Shown here piece after piece: positions 1 through 9,509 of a DNA stretch of 36,414 bases. The position numbers and the translations under genes are program-made. The stretch covers positions 1,062,793-1,099,206 of the forward strand of contig CP070746.1 of the NCBI GenBank assembly GCA_020348305.1, read 5' to 3'. This DNA comes from Desulfobacterales bacterium (lineage in GTDB: Bacteria; Desulfobacterota; Desulfobacteria; Desulfobacterales; JAHEIW01). Each line of letters starts with the position of its first letter. The first letter of the stretch is position 1. A model generated the notes under the pieces. It was not told where the DNA came from and did no database searches. It worked only from the letters and a program-made list of their open reading frames with translations.

Positions 1-718
1 CAAGCGTCAGATCGGCACGCCGGATAGCCGCACAGGCGAGAATGGACAGAGCGTCGAAGTACGGCACGGAAAGGTGTTCTGGACGCAGGGCCAGAGGGAT
101 TTCCGTACAACCGGCAATGATGCCTTGAGCGCCTTTTGGCTTTTGAGTAATAAGACCTTCGGCCGCAGCGATGAAGTCAGCCGTGATGGCCTCACGGGGT
201 CGTTTTGATTGTACATTTTTAATATCGTAAATGGCTTCCATAATCCTGGCCTGAACAAGTTCATTCGGTACAATTGTTGTAATGCCATACTCAGCAAGAC
301 GTTTTTGAAACTTGTCTCCTTTTACCGTTCCGGTCGTTGCCATAAGACCAACTACCTTAATTTCAGGATAGTCCCGTACAATGGTTTCCGATACAGCGTC
401 AACTATCGACAAGATGGGAAGATTGCTTTGTTCCTGGATTTCGTTCAAAAAGAAGTGGGCCGAAACACACGGGATAATAATGAAATCAGCTCCGGCGCGC
501 TCAAGCGCCCGGCAACCTTCAACGATGGTTGGCACTGGAGATTCGCCGTCGCCAATGATAGCCGGTGTTCGGTCCGGAACTTTTGGATTGGAATCTATAA
601 TTACTCTGAGATGCTCTTGATCCTTTTTGGCCGGGGTGTTTTTGATGATTTTGGCAAAGCAGTCCAAGGTCGCTTCCGGACCCATACCGCCCAAGATACC
701 GATTATTTTCTCGTTCAT
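1..718 (-). CDS. Aspartate/glutamate racemase family protein (3' end cut by window edge)
   Basis: The frame opens with ATG at 716-718 and stays open to the left edge, so the C-terminus is missing. The protein begins MNEKIIGILGGMGPEAT, the nucleotide-independent Asp/Glu racemase signature. The two catalytic thiols expected for this cofactor-free family are visible: the first in PCVSAH (usually PCNTAH) and the second in GCTEIPL near residue 205. The family interconverts L- and D-Asp/Glu or acts on related amino-acid derivatives in the cytoplasm. The gene starts only 35 nt after the stop of the glutamate/aspartate transporter ATPase on the same strand, so it is probably the last known gene of that operon and may act on the imported amino acid. 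Substrate specificity cannot be read from sequence. No strong Shine-Dalgarno is seen before the ATG. Confidence 0.88.
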   Translation of the reverse strand, partial: MNEKIIGILGGMGPEATLDCFAKIIKNTPAKKDQEHLRVIIDSNPKVPDRTPAIIGDGESPVPTIVEGCRALERAGADFIIIPCVSAHFFLNEIQEQSNLPILSIVDAVSETIVRDYPEIKVVGLMATTGTVKGDKFQKRLAEYGITTIVPNELVQARIMEAIYDIKNVQSKRPREAITADFIAAAEGLITQKPKGAQGIIAGCTEIPLALRPEHLSVPYFDALSILACAAIRRADLTL

Positions 719-753
719 TTGTTTTTAGTGTTTGGTATTTGGTATTTCGTTTT

Positions 754-1476
754 TTATAGAATTTGTTTCAGGAACTCCTTGGCCCTCTCGCTTTTAGGAT
801 TCTTGAAGAATTCTTCATAGGTGCCCCGTTCGACGATCTTGCCAAAGTCCATAAAGATGATTTCGTCTGCTACTTCCCGGGCAAAGCCCATCTCATGCGT
901 TACGCACAGCATGGTCATTCCCTCTTTGGCAAGAGCAATCATGACATCGAGAACCTCCTGGATCATCTCCGGGTCCAGGGCGGAGGTCGGCTCATCAAAC
1001 ATCATATACTTAGGCTCCATGGCCAGGGAGCGGGCGATGGCCACCCGCTGTTGTTGACCACCGGACAGGTTGGCCGGATAGGCGTCGGCCTTGTCCGGTA
1101 TACCGACCCGCTCCAGCAGATCCATAGCTTTTTTTTCGGCCTTTTCTCTTGACAATTTGCGCACCTTCATTGGAGCCAGAGAAATGTTTTGCAGCGCGGT
1201 CATATGCGGGTAAAGCTCAAAACGCTGAAAGACCATACCGATATTTTCTCGAAGTTTATAGAGGTTCGTCCTGGGGTCGCTAAGGGAGACGCCATCGACG
1301 ATAATCTCGCCTTTCTGGTAGGGTTCCAGGCCGTTAATACAGCGAAGCAAAGTGCTTTTACCGGAACCGCTCGGACCGCAAATGACCACCGTCTGACCAC
1401 GCTCTATGGTTTCATGAATGTCGGTCAGTACCTGAAAATCGTCGAACCATTTGCTAACGGTTTTTATCTCAATCAT
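754..1476 (-). CDS. gltL: Glutamate/aspartate ABC transporter, ATP-binding subunit
   Basis: This 240-residue protein is full length for the polar amino acid (PAAT) ATPase family. It shows Walker [10 protein letters not shown], the ABC signature LSGGQQQR, Walker [14 protein letters not shown] and the H-loop THEMGF. It would energise import by binding the two permease subunits on the inner face of the membrane. The start codon overlaps the stop of the upstream permease (ATGA), which indicates translational coupling. The order substrate-binding protein, permease, permease, ATPase matches gltI-gltJ-gltK-gltL of E. coli. The symbol is therefore assigned from order plus resemblance of the binding protein to GltI. 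Another acidic or polar amino acid remains possible as substrate. Confidence 0.9.
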   Translation of the reverse strand: MIEIKTVSKWFDDFQVLTDIHETIERGQTVVICGPSGSGKSTLLRCINGLEPYQKGEIIVDGVSLSDPRTNLYKLRENIGMVFQRFELYPHMTALQNISLAPMKVRKLSREKAEKKAMDLLERVGIPDKADAYPANLSGGQQQRVAIARSLAMEPKYMMFDEPTSALDPEMIQEVLDVMIALAKEGMTMLCVTHEMGFAREVADEIIFMDFGKIVERGTYEEFFKNPKSERAKEFLKQIL

Positions 1477-2129
1477 ATCATACCTAACTTTCTGCCTTTT
1501 TCTTCGAAATAGCGCGAAATTTTTGAACCGGTAAAACAGAAGATAAAGAACACAATAGCCACAAAGCCAAAGAGCTGGATGGAGCGCACTTCCAGGTTAT
1601 CCACGATGGAGGTTCTGCGGACAAACTCCTGCAGGCCAATGACAAAGGCCAGACTTGTATCCTGAAACGTGACGATTGATTGGGTAATCAAGCTTGGCAG
1701 CATGCGCCTGAAGGCGATGGGAATGAGAATGTGGCGGGCCGTCTGGGAATAGGTCAGGCCGGTGGAGTATGCAGCGCTGGTAAGGTCTTTGCTGATAGAC
1801 TGATAGCCGGCTCGGAAAATTTCTCCGAAATACGTGGCTTCAAAAATAATGAATGAAATTACCGCTGAAAGAAAAGGATTTAGCGGCCTTCCTGCGATGA
1901 TCGGCATCACGAAATAGAACCAGAATATGACCAGGATGAGGGGCATGTTGCGAAGAAAGTTGACGTATAAAGTGATCGGATGATAAATCCATTTATTGCG
2001 CGAGATCCGACCCAGGCCAACCAACGCACCGAGGGCTATGCCCCCAACCAGGGCGCAAATAGTCAACTGGAGAGTCACCCCAAAGCCACCGAGCAAGAAG
2101 TAGATATTGCGAGCAACCGCATTAAACAT
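1473..2129 (-). CDS. gltK: Glutamate/aspartate ABC transporter, permease subunit 2
   Basis: The protein has 218 residues and several hydrophobic membrane segments. It carries the HisM/GltK-type permease core, including the EAA-like cytoplasmic loop around [14 protein letters not shown], which contacts the ATPase. The start codon overlaps the previous stop by one base (TAATG), with a GGGAGGG ribosome site just upstream. Its own stop overlaps the ATPase start by four bases. It should pair with the other permease to form the heterodimeric inner-membrane channel for amino-acid uptake. The gltK symbol rests on operon order and length. Confidence 0.87.
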   Translation of the reverse strand: MFNAVARNIYFLLGGFGVTLQLTICALVGGIALGALVGLGRISRNKWIYHPITLYVNFLRNMPLILVIFWFYFVMPIIAGRPLNPFLSAVISFIIFEATYFGEIFRAGYQSISKDLTSAAYSTGLTYSQTARHILIPIAFRRMLPSLITQSIVTFQDTSLAFVIGLQEFVRRTSIVDNLEVRSIQLFGFVAIVFFIFCFTGSKISRYFEEKGRKLGMI

Positions 2130-2848
2130 TATTCCCTCCCAATCATACCGGGTATCTTGAACTTGGCTTCAATGATGCCCATAATCCGAACCACGGTAAG
2201 ACCCAGGATCAGGTAAATGAACATCGCTCCGGTTGTCGCTTCCAGACCGTGAAAAGTTTCGGCGTCGATGCGATAACTCATGAATGTTATCTCGGCTACA
2301 CCAATGGTCATAGCGATTGACGAGTTTTTAAAAATGGTCAAAAACTCGGTTGTCAGAGGCGGCGTAATGATTCTCAGGGCGTACGGAATGATAACATAGC
2401 GGTACATTTGATATTGGGTCATGCCGGTAGACAGAACGGCCTGGTACTGATCGCGGCTGATGGAGGCAAACCCTGCCCGCATGTGTTCGGCCACCCGTGA
2501 GGCTGTGTATAACCCTAATGCAAAGATGGCCACGTAATAGTTGAGCCCCATGATCTGATTGATCTGACGACCCAGGTGTTGGCCGAACACCATGGGTCCG
2601 GCATAATACCAGAAGAACAGTTGAACCAGGAAAGGAATGTTGCGAAAGACCTCGGTATAAGCGGTAGCGATGAAGCGTAGCCAGCGCCAGGGGGTGACCC
2701 GCAAGGTGCCGATGAAAATGCCAAAGGACAGAGCAATGATCCAGGCCAGAAAACCGATTTTGATCGTCAGCCAGAGACCCTCAAGCAACCACATTCCATA
2801 TGGCTGTCGCCATAGAACTCCCCAGTCAAAATCATAAGCAAAGCCCAT
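2129..2848 (-). CDS. gltJ: Glutamate/aspartate ABC transporter, permease subunit 1
   Basis: The start is chosen as the ATG at 2846-2848, two bases after the stop of the binding protein and about 8 nt after GGAAG. An upstream GTG at 2866 in the same frame would overlap that gene and is less likely. The 239-residue product begins MGFAYDFDWGVLW and has the multi-span membrane pattern of HisM-type permeases. Segments such as YTEVFRNIPFLVQLFFWY and the EAA-loop region near HMRAGFASISRDQ resemble E. coli GltJ. With gltK it would form the membrane channel. Permease and binding-protein genes are essentially contiguous, so a single transcript is expected. Confidence 0.88.
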   Translation of the reverse strand: MGFAYDFDWGVLWRQPYGMWLLEGLWLTIKIGFLAWIIALSFGIFIGTLRVTPWRWLRFIATAYTEVFRNIPFLVQLFFWYYAGPMVFGQHLGRQINQIMGLNYYVAIFALGLYTASRVAEHMRAGFASISRDQYQAVLSTGMTQYQMYRYVIIPYALRIITPPLTTEFLTIFKNSSIAMTIGVAEITFMSYRIDAETFHGLEATTGAMFIYLILGLTVVRIMGIIEAKFKIPGMIGRE

Positions 2849-2850
2849 TT

Positions 2851-3747
2851 TTATTTCTTCCACCACTCATCCGAAATGGGATAGACCATCATGTTAAGGT
2901 AAGTGTTGTAAGCTTCCGACATCGGAATTGGGACAATGCCTTTGGGTCCCATCCACTTGTCATACAATTCAAAAAACTTGCCGTTTTTAATAGACCAGAT
3001 GATGGTATTGTTGACGAAATCACGGAAATCGGATTGACCTTCCCGGCAGATGTAAGCATAAGGCTCATAAGCGATGGCAAAGGGAACCGTCATCCATTTT
3101 TCCGGGTTTTGATCCTTCATACGCAACCCCTCCAAAAGGCTACGGTCAGTGGAGTAGGCCTCGATCTTGCCGCTTTTTAAAGCCAGCATGCCCTGGGGAT
3201 GGGTTTCGGTGACGATGATGTCCTTGGGTTTGAACTTTCCTTCTTTGGCCAGGGCTTCGACCGCCCTCAGGTTGGTCGTTCCGCGAGCAGCCCCGACGCG
3301 CTTTCCGTTAAGATCTTCCAAGACCTTGATTCCGCTGCTCTTATCCACTAAAAAGGTCGTTTCCGAGAAGAAGAAGATCATACTGAAGTCGGCCTGTTCT
3401 TCGCGTTTCTGGGTATATGTTGTCGAACCCATTTCAACGTCAACGGTACCGTTGACCACCATGGGAATGCGGGTTTTGGGTGTAACCGTAAACGGAACAA
3501 TCTCAATTTTTTTGCCGAAACGCATACCCAAATATTTGGCCAGCTCACCGGCCATATCTACCGAGAAGCCCACGTGTTTGCCCACCTTGGGGTCTACGAA
3601 GGCAAAGGGAATCGAGCCTTCCCTGAAACCCAGTTTGATTTTGCCGGTCTTCTGGATCTGATCCATAGTTTGGTCTGCCAGAACCGGGACCGTCAAAAGA
3701 CCAACTGCCATGATTATTGCCAATTCGATGGTTAATAATTTTTTCAT
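2851..3747 (-). CDS. gltI: Glutamate/aspartate-type periplasmic substrate-binding protein
   Basis: The start is the ATG at 3745-3747, five bases after a strong GGAGGG ribosome site. A longer in-frame reading to 3825 would put that site inside the gene. The 298-residue protein has a signal peptide (KK, then a hydrophobic run, cleavage near PVLA-DQT at residue 24), so the mature form is periplasmic. The body follows the SBP_bac_3 pattern: FREGSIPFAF near the start, NGTVDVEMGSTT for ligand contacts, then GAARGTTNLRA. This resembles GltI rather than HisJ or GlnH. It delivers the ligand to the GltJK channel and is the first gene of gltIJKL plus racemase. Ligand identity (Glu/Asp) is inferred from family resemblance. 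Confidence 0.88.
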   Translation of the reverse strand: MKKLLTIELAIIMAVGLLTVPVLADQTMDQIQKTGKIKLGFREGSIPFAFVDPKVGKHVGFSVDMAGELAKYLGMRFGKKIEIVPFTVTPKTRIPMVVNGTVDVEMGSTTYTQKREEQADFSMIFFFSETTFLVDKSSGIKVLEDLNGKRVGAARGTTNLRAVEALAKEGKFKPKDIIVTETHPQGMLALKSGKIEAYSTDRSLLEGLRMKDQNPEKWMTVPFAIAYEPYAYICREGQSDFRDFVNNTIIWSIKNGKFFELYDKWMGPKGIVPIPMSEAYNTYLNMMVYPISDEWWKK

Positions 3748-3816
3748 AACACCCTCCTCTTTTTTTGGCTGGTTAATGGAAAGCAAAATACTTAAGAAAT
3801 GGAAGATAATTTGAGG

Positions 3817-3831
3817 CAGGTACAAAACCTG
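3817..3831. promoter_or_regulatory. Inverted repeat upstream of gltI (candidate operator)
   Basis: CAGGT and ACCTG are perfectly complementary and separated by five bases (CAGGTACAAAACCTG), about 70 nt upstream of the gltI start. The 204-nt spacer 3748-3951 should hold the glt operon promoter, but no convincing -35/-10 pair could be picked. The function of the palindrome is a guess. The same spacer also holds ACAGCGTCATAA (3879-3890), which recurs at 11784-11795. Confidence 0.25.
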
Positions 3832-3951
3832 AGCGTAAAATAAATTTTCCTTAGAACAATGTCAAATCAAAACTATATACAGCGTCATAAATAATCGCGC
3901 ATAAATATATCACTATGAAACTGTAAATATTTAAATTCGTATTTCTGAACT

Positions 3952-5067
3952 TTAATGAATTACTTTATAAACTATTCTCTGGCGATAACCGGTAATGACG
4001 CGTATATAACCACTTAGCATTTTGTTCACGTCGTTGTCTCCGGTGTCGACTAAAAATGGCCTGCCGCTGAGGGAATTGATCTTATTTTGGGTAGACACAA
4101 CAATAATGTTATCCTTTCCAATTTGCTTTATAATACTGGGACTTATCTGTTGATTGCCTCTACCGAAAAGATACCCCTGCCCACCGATGGGTGTAACAAC
4201 AAGCTTAGCATTTTCTCTTTTTATTTGGTTGAGAAGTTCTTTTTCACTGAGATCTTTTCCAATAAGATTTTTATTTTTTATAAGATCCACGCCCAGCAAC
4301 GTAAAATCCAGGTTCAATTTTTGCAGGATAGGTGCGGTTGTCGTACCCGGGCCGATGATATAAAAGAGATCATCTACCATGTTTTCGACGACATCCGCTG
4401 CAATGGCTTCCTGGTAATAGTGTTCACTTGCAACGCTTCCGGCCTTCAGACCCTGCACATGTCTTTGATCAAAGGGTATATTCATATATCCATAAAGCTT
4501 TGCGGTTATGAACCCTTTTCTGAATGCCGCTTCATCTATGTCCATTACTTCCGCTTTTCTAATTTTTTGGATTTTATTCTGCAGGTACAAGGCGGCCAAG
4601 TCGCCGGCTCTCAATGGATTACAGGCAAATACTCCCGAATGCATCTTTACCCCGGTGGGTATGCCTAAAGCGGCGATTTCACCTCCTGCCGTTTTAAGTA
4701 TGTCCCTTGCGGTTCCATCACCACCGGCGAAGAGTAAAAGATCAATGTTCAAAATGGCTAAATCTTTAGCCGCCTGTTGCGTATCTTGCGCTCTCGTATT
4801 TCCTTCAACAATCCTTCCAATGATCTTTAATTCAAATCCGCCCTGCCTTGCGACGCTTTCTCCCATTTCTCCCGGATAAGTTATAATTTTTAAATTTTCT
4901 CTAAGTGTAATAAGTCGCTTTAATGCTTCGGCTGTGCGTGTGGCAGCCTGCGGTTTGGCTCCCCGGCGGATCGCCTCTGCTAAGATGTCTTTTCCATCCG
5001 TACCCTTAAGTCCGACTTTACCGCCCATTCCGGCGATGGGATTGATGATGAGACCGAGTTTCTTCAT
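3952..5067 (-). CDS. ATP-NAD kinase family protein (COG3199 type)
   Basis: The start is taken at the ATG 5065-5067 ([16 protein letters not shown]), which follows AGGA by about 8 nt and gives 371 residues. A longer frame to 5163 runs back into low-complexity repeat DNA and is unlikely to be translated. The protein has the NAD kinase/diacylglycerol kinase-like fold signatures: an N-terminal NPIAGMGG loop and the GGDGT motif at about residues 115-119. COG3199 members are predicted ATP- or polyphosphate-dependent NAD kinases, and some are annotated as AcoX-like. It lies between gcvPB and the glt operon on the same strand but with spacers of about 200 and 300 nt, so it is probably transcribed on its own. 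The substrate is uncertain. Confidence 0.8.
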   Translation of the reverse strand: MKKLGLIINPIAGMGGKVGLKGTDGKDILAEAIRRGAKPQAATRTAEALKRLITLRENLKIITYPGEMGESVARQGGFELKIIGRIVEGNTRAQDTQQAAKDLAILNIDLLLFAGGDGTARDILKTAGGEIAALGIPTGVKMHSGVFACNPLRAGDLAALYLQNKIQKIRKAEVMDIDEAAFRKGFITAKLYGYMNIPFDQRHVQGLKAGSVASEHYYQEAIAADVVENMVDDLFYIIGPGTTTAPILQKLNLDFTLLGVDLIKNKNLIGKDLSEKELLNQIKRENAKLVVTPIGGQGYLFGRGNQQISPSIIKQIGKDNIIVVSTQNKINSLSGRPFLVDTGDNDVNKMLSGYIRVITGYRQRIVYKVIH

Positions 5068-5128
5068 CCGGAAATCCTTTTTGAAATCGTCATCGATACT
5101 GTGCTGGAGAGACACAGCCCGCTGGAGT

Positions 5129-5229
5129 GTCGTCATCGTATTCGTCCTCGATCCTTTTGGCATCGTGGTTCACAAACTTCATTTGTCGATTGTGAGAACG
5201 AGAACGAGGACGACGACGAGGACGAGAGA
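5129..5229. repeat. Hexamer tandem repeat with imperfect inverted partner
   Basis: On the plus strand 5194-5229 reads as consecutive six-base units GAGAAC GAGAAC GAGGAC GACGAC GAGGAC GAGAGA. About 45 nt to the left, 5129-5152 has the complementary trend (CGTCGTCATCG, then CGTCCTCG), so the two could fold into a long imperfect hairpin. It lies just upstream of the ATP-NAD kinase gene, in its likely leader. The regular composition and lack of codon-like variation argue against coding. Confidence 0.55.
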
Positions 5230-5370
5230 CAATCTTCAATCATCAGCATTCATTGGTGGACAATGCCTAACATACGATAAAGAATTTTTGCAACGTTAAG
5301 AGGGTTTATTATTTGTCCTTATTAATCTTTTGCGGCTTAGCGGCTTGGTGTGAGGCATTTTCGTTTACCA

Positions 5371-6936
5371 TCATTCTTTCTTGTGTCTGTGTTTTTTAAG
5401 ATAAGCTCTCCACGTCACGGCCCATTTTTGGGGATCATCCAACCAGGAGTTGTCGATTTTATGTACGACACTGTTATGGGGTGCGTTTTTTACTTTATCC
5501 GGATTTTCAAAGGCTTCTTGGGATACCTTTTGCAGTCCGGCAATGTATTCATCTAATTCAGCCTTGGCGTAAGATTCCGTGGGTTCAAGGGTGAAGGGCT
5601 CCGGTACGATAAACGGATGATGGCTCGACCACATGTGAAAACCAAAATCGATCATTCGGTTGGTGACATCTTCTGTGGTTACCCCGGTTTCTTGGGTAAG
5701 ATACTCCCAGCTATAGCGCACCTGTTCGATTCTATGCCTTCCTTTGGCATACGGCGCGCTGGCCCCACGGATTTGCAACACTTTTCTAAATAAATAATTG
5801 TTGTTGAGTACTGCCGTACACGCTACATCCTTCAGCCCCTGACTGCCCAGGCTCCTAATCCAGGCGTAGGCTTTCATTATAACCGGAATCGATCCATAAA
5901 AATCCCTGACCTTACCGATGCTTTCCGGCACCTTGAAATTGAGGGAGTATTTGTTTCCGTTGTATTCCACATGAGGGACCGGCAGAAACTTCACAAGTTG
6001 CTCTGTGACACCCAATGCGCCGGAAGCCGGTCCGCCGCATCCATGGGGCGCCGAAAATGTTTTATGTAAATTAAAGAAGCAAAGATCAAATCCCGCTTCG
6101 CGTGCACGCGTAATGCCCAATATGCCATTGGCGTTTGCTTGATCATATCCGCAAAGACCGCCGGCTTCGTGCACCGCCCGGGTAAATTCGGCAATCTGCG
6201 GATTAAAAATTCCGGTATCTTCCGGATTGGTGATAAACAATCCAGCGGTGCGATCCGAAACGGCGGCTTTTAACGCCTCAAGTTCGGGTAGTCCGTCTTC
6301 ATTCTGGTAGAGTGTAATGACTTTATACCCCTTTACGGCGGCGGCGGCGGCATCGGAAGGATGGGAAAATATGGTGGTAATCAGTTCATCCCGTTGCTCT
6401 GATTCACCACGGGAGGCATGATAGGCCTGAACGATGGATGCCATAGCTAAAATGGCCTGGGAGCCGCTGGCAGGTTGCAGGGAAAATTGGTCCATTCCGG
6501 AAATTTCCCTGAGAAACACATCGAGATTATACATAACCTCCAGGATTCCTTGGACGGTATCCTCATCCTGAAATGGATGCAATTCTGTCAATTTGGGAGA
6601 GGCGGCAAATTGTTCGTTAATTTTCGGGCTGTATTTCATGGTGCAGGTTCCCTGTCCCACATCGACATTCAAATCGGCGCCTAGATTTTGTTGAGACAGC
6701 CGCAAATAATGTTTGAGAACCTGCATCTGCCCCAGCTCCGGCAACGCCGGTGCCTTCTTTCTTTTCATGTTTTCTGGCAAGACCGACACGCCGTCACCGA
6801 CTGTCGCTTCTATTTCTTCTTCAATTTCGGGCACCAATATGCCTCGCTCACCCTTATTGCTCAATTCGAATATAATCGGCTCATCCCATTTTGCCTGATG
6901 AAAGGCACGTACTTTTGTCTTTTCCTTGATCCCCAT
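5371..6936 (-). CDS. gcvPB: Glycine dehydrogenase (aminomethyl-transferring) subunit 2
   Basis: The 521-residue protein is the C-terminal half of the two-gene P-protein of the glycine cleavage system. It carries the PLP-lysine motif NLHKTFSAPHGCGGP (Lys at about residue 292) and the upstream FSLQPASGSQ segment that helps bind the cofactor phosphate. With GcvPA it decarboxylates glycine and passes the aminomethyl group to lipoylated GcvH, acting in glycine breakdown or in reverse synthesis. The ATG follows AGGTG with good spacing. It lies 73 nt downstream of gcvPA on the same strand, so one transcript is likely. Neither gcvT nor gcvH is present in this window. Confidence 0.96.
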   Translation of the reverse strand: MGIKEKTKVRAFHQAKWDEPIIFELSNKGERGILVPEIEEEIEATVGDGVSVLPENMKRKKAPALPELGQMQVLKHYLRLSQQNLGADLNVDVGQGTCTMKYSPKINEQFAASPKLTELHPFQDEDTVQGILEVMYNLDVFLREISGMDQFSLQPASGSQAILAMASIVQAYHASRGESEQRDELITTIFSHPSDAAAAAVKGYKVITLYQNEDGLPELEALKAAVSDRTAGLFITNPEDTGIFNPQIAEFTRAVHEAGGLCGYDQANANGILGITRAREAGFDLCFFNLHKTFSAPHGCGGPASGALGVTEQLVKFLPVPHVEYNGNKYSLNFKVPESIGKVRDFYGSIPVIMKAYAWIRSLGSQGLKDVACTAVLNNNYLFRKVLQIRGASAPYAKGRHRIEQVRYSWEYLTQETGVTTEDVTNRMIDFGFHMWSSHHPFIVPEPFTLEPTESYAKAELDEYIAGLQKVSQEAFENPDKVKNAPHNSVVHKIDNSWLDDPQKWAVTWRAYLKKHRHKKE

Positions 6937-7009
6937 GTTTCACCTGATCCTTTTTTTGAGTTTTTAAGAAATTGTCAATGACGCTTTTATAGCTGCGATT
7001 GCATTACAA

Positions 7010-8410
7010 TTAATCATTCACAATTTCATTTAACGATTTTACAAGATGGTCAATATTCTCCTTTGAGTGAATTTCAGTCACACAATACAAGGCGCTGTTT
7101 CCAAGGTCAGAAAATTCAGTCGAAAGGTCTTTGCCACCAAAGATTCCCTTTTCCAGCAATGCGCGGTTTATTTCTCTGACGGTTTTACCGGTCGCATTAA
7201 AATCGACGACAAATTCTTTAAAATGGGCGGTTTGAAACAGTGGTGCTGAAATTCCGCCAATTTCTGATAAGCGCCTCATGGCATATTGAGTTTTTTGCAT
7301 AATAATTTGCCCCAGTTCCTGCATGCCCCCGGGTCCCATCAATGCCAGGTAGACGCCGGCGGTAATGCCCCACAGGGCGGCAGCCGTTCCGATAAATTCG
7401 TTTCCTTCTTCCCGGTGGGCAAAGGATGTGCGTTCGTAGGCCACATCGCCAAATCCCCATTCACCATCCACTGCTGTTTGGGTGATACCAAAAAGTCGTG
7501 ACGGATATTGCATCACAAAACGCTCTTCATCGTGTGTCGCAATGAAGCCGGCTTGCCCCCCGCCATATTGCATATGCATTCCCAATGGCTGGATGTCGCC
7601 GCAGACAATGTCGGCCCCATAATTGCTGGGCGGTGACAGAATCCCCAACGAAATCGGATCGACCCCAGCAATGCAGACGGAGCCGTTTTGATGGGTGATA
7701 TCAGCTATAATTTGGCATTGGTCTTCGATAAAGCCCAGATAGGATGGGTTTTCGAAGTAAACGGCGGCGGTGTTGGCAGACATTTTTGCTTTTAAATCGT
7801 CAACATCCATTTGTCCGGTTTTGGGACAAGACTTGACCGGATTTACAACCATAGCGGGGTGACAATAATTCTGGATAACCGCCAATCTGCCCGGAGATAT
7901 TGTCGAGCATACCAACACTTCGGAACGATCGGTAATTCGTTCAGCCATCCGGATAGACGTGCCGGCGGCCTGGGCCCAGTCAAACGTTGGTACATTGACC
8001 ACATCCATATCCAGGAGTTCACCCATCATGCTCTCGTATTCAAACAGCGCTTGAAACCGTCCCTGGTCTTCATAAGGTTCACCGGCATAAGCCGTTAAAA
8101 ACTCTGCGCGGTGATTGATTTCATCGCAGATGGCCGGTACATAATGTTGCCAGCAGCCGCCCCCTAAAAAACTGAGGCGTTCCTGGCAGGATTTATTCTT
8201 CGATAAAATACGATCTACATGGCATTTTAAGGCATATTCGGAAGAAAGCGGTTCCGGAAGATTCATTTTCCCTTTGAAGCGCAGATGTTGCGGAATATCG
8301 TTATAAAGTTCGTCGATATTCTTTACCCCAATTTCTTCAAGCATCTTTGCCTGTACATCCGGTACCAGGTTTGGAATGTAAGGATGAATTCTGGTTTGCT
8401 TTTTACTCAT
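7010..8410 (-). CDS. gcvPA: Glycine dehydrogenase (aminomethyl-transferring) subunit 1
   Basis: The 466-residue protein is full length for the N-terminal subunit of the split glycine decarboxylase. It opens with the typical HPYIPN segment, followed by the FLGGGCWQHYVPAICDEI region and the glycine-rich MQYGGGQAGF stretch. It lacks the catalytic lysine, which lies on GcvPB, and forms the alpha2beta2 enzyme with it. The ATG has AAGGAT about 6 nt upstream. The 262-nt spacer upstream (8411-8672) should contain the promoter. No glycine-riboswitch-like structure was recognised there, although it was judged only by eye. Confidence 0.96.
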   Translation of the reverse strand: MSKKQTRIHPYIPNLVPDVQAKMLEEIGVKNIDELYNDIPQHLRFKGKMNLPEPLSSEYALKCHVDRILSKNKSCQERLSFLGGGCWQHYVPAICDEINHRAEFLTAYAGEPYEDQGRFQALFEYESMMGELLDMDVVNVPTFDWAQAAGTSIRMAERITDRSEVLVCSTISPGRLAVIQNYCHPAMVVNPVKSCPKTGQMDVDDLKAKMSANTAAVYFENPSYLGFIEDQCQIIADITHQNGSVCIAGVDPISLGILSPPSNYGADIVCGDIQPLGMHMQYGGGQAGFIATHDEERFVMQYPSRLFGITQTAVDGEWGFGDVAYERTSFAHREEGNEFIGTAAALWGITAGVYLALMGPGGMQELGQIIMQKTQYAMRRLSEIGGISAPLFQTAHFKEFVVDFNATGKTVREINRALLEKGIFGGKDLSTEFSDLGNSALYCVTEIHSKENIDHLVKSLNEIVND

Positions 8411-8672
8411 GTTGTATCCTTTCTCAGATCATATTGCTAGAAACTGAAGTTTTCAGACGAAAGCGGAATTTTTAGAAGATCGTCAAAATTTCATCACCCA
8501 AGTTTCTTTTTGGATCAAACTGGCCACTTCGGCGGCCAGCGGCTGTGCTGAAACCTGAACTTAGAAACCTATAACTTTCTCAATTCGTAATTCCTCAATT
8601 ATGGTAAAAGCTTGCAGCCAGCTGTAAAAAGCTGATCTGGTGCAATTAATAAAGGTATCTGATAAAGGTGCC

Positions 8673-9464
8673 CTATGCCAACCTTCCACCATCAACCACA
8701 ATATGGGTGCCTGTCACCCAAGTGGATAAGTCGCTGGCGAGAAACAATACAGCCTTGGCAACGTCTTCGGGTGTTCCTACTCGGTTGATGGGACGATCGG
8801 CGGCTTCTTGCATGAAGTCTTCTTCGTTGATGCCCAGTTGATGAGCTTCACCGCGCAGCAGCGGGGTATCTATATCTCCCGGGCAAACACAATTGACGCG
8901 AATACCCTTTCTACCATGGTCAATGGCCATGGCGCGAGTCAAATTCGCAACACCGCCTTTAGCGGCGCAATACGCTGCTGCCTTTGGTCCGCCTTTCAGT
9001 CCCCAGCCGGAGCCGCAATTTATGATACTGCCGCCGCCGTTTCTAATCATCTTGGGAATTACATAACGAGATAGAAAAAATATAGCTTTTAAATTGACAT
9101 CAAGCTCAAGATCCCATTCCGGCTCTTCCAGCTCTACAACACTTTTACGGTGAATCAAACCGGCGTTGTTAAACAGCGTATCAATTCTGCCGAAATGGGT
9201 GTGGATATCCTCGACAACGCTTCTACAATCAAAATCTGAAATTACATTACAGTGAAAGAATTGCGATTTTCCCCCAGAATCATTTATATTTGCAGCTGTT
9301 TCTTTGCCACCGGATTCATCAATATCAATTAAAGCAACAGCAGCACCAACATCTGCCAGTAGTTTCGCAGTGGCTCTTCCGATTCCGGATGCTGCACCGG
9401 TAATGATGGCGACTTTGCCATCAAGGGAGAGAAGATTTTCAAATACACTTTGCTTGCTGGTCAT
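8673..9464 (-). CDS. Classical SDR-family oxidoreductase
   Basis: The protein has 263 residues with all classical short-chain dehydrogenase marks: cofactor loop TGAASGIG at 22-29, NNAG at 99-102, catalytic Ser152, and YCAAK with Tyr165 and Lys169. The Asp-containing LIDIDES at the end of the second strand suggests NAD(H) rather than NADP(H). The C-terminus ends WVTGTHIVVDGGRLA, as in enzymes resembling 2-keto-3-deoxygluconate or glucose dehydrogenases. The substrate cannot be assigned. It lies 45 nt downstream of a second SDR gene on the same strand and has a clear AAGGAGA ribosome site, so the two are probably co-transcribed and may act in sequence on one substrate. Confidence 0.88.
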   Translation of the reverse strand: MTSKQSVFENLLSLDGKVAIITGAASGIGRATAKLLADVGAAVALIDIDESGGKETAANINDSGGKSQFFHCNVISDFDCRSVVEDIHTHFGRIDTLFNNAGLIHRKSVVELEEPEWDLELDVNLKAIFFLSRYVIPKMIRNGGGSIINCGSGWGLKGGPKAAAYCAAKGGVANLTRAMAIDHGRKGIRVNCVCPGDIDTPLLRGEAHQLGINEEDFMQEAADRPINRVGTPEDVAKAVLFLASDLSTWVTGTHIVVDGGRLA

Positions 9465-9509
9465 AGGTTTAGTCTCCTTATTTTGCCAATTGATCTCAGT
9501 GAGGTGCTT

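Noticed and set aside
5371..8410. gcvT or gcvH hidden near gcvPA/gcvPB
   Set aside because: No lipoyl-domain or T-protein motifs were found in any frame of the spacers.
8411..8672. Possible glycine riboswitch before gcvPA
   Set aside because: No tandem aptamer-like conserved blocks could be recognised by eye. A covariance-model search would be needed to exclude it.
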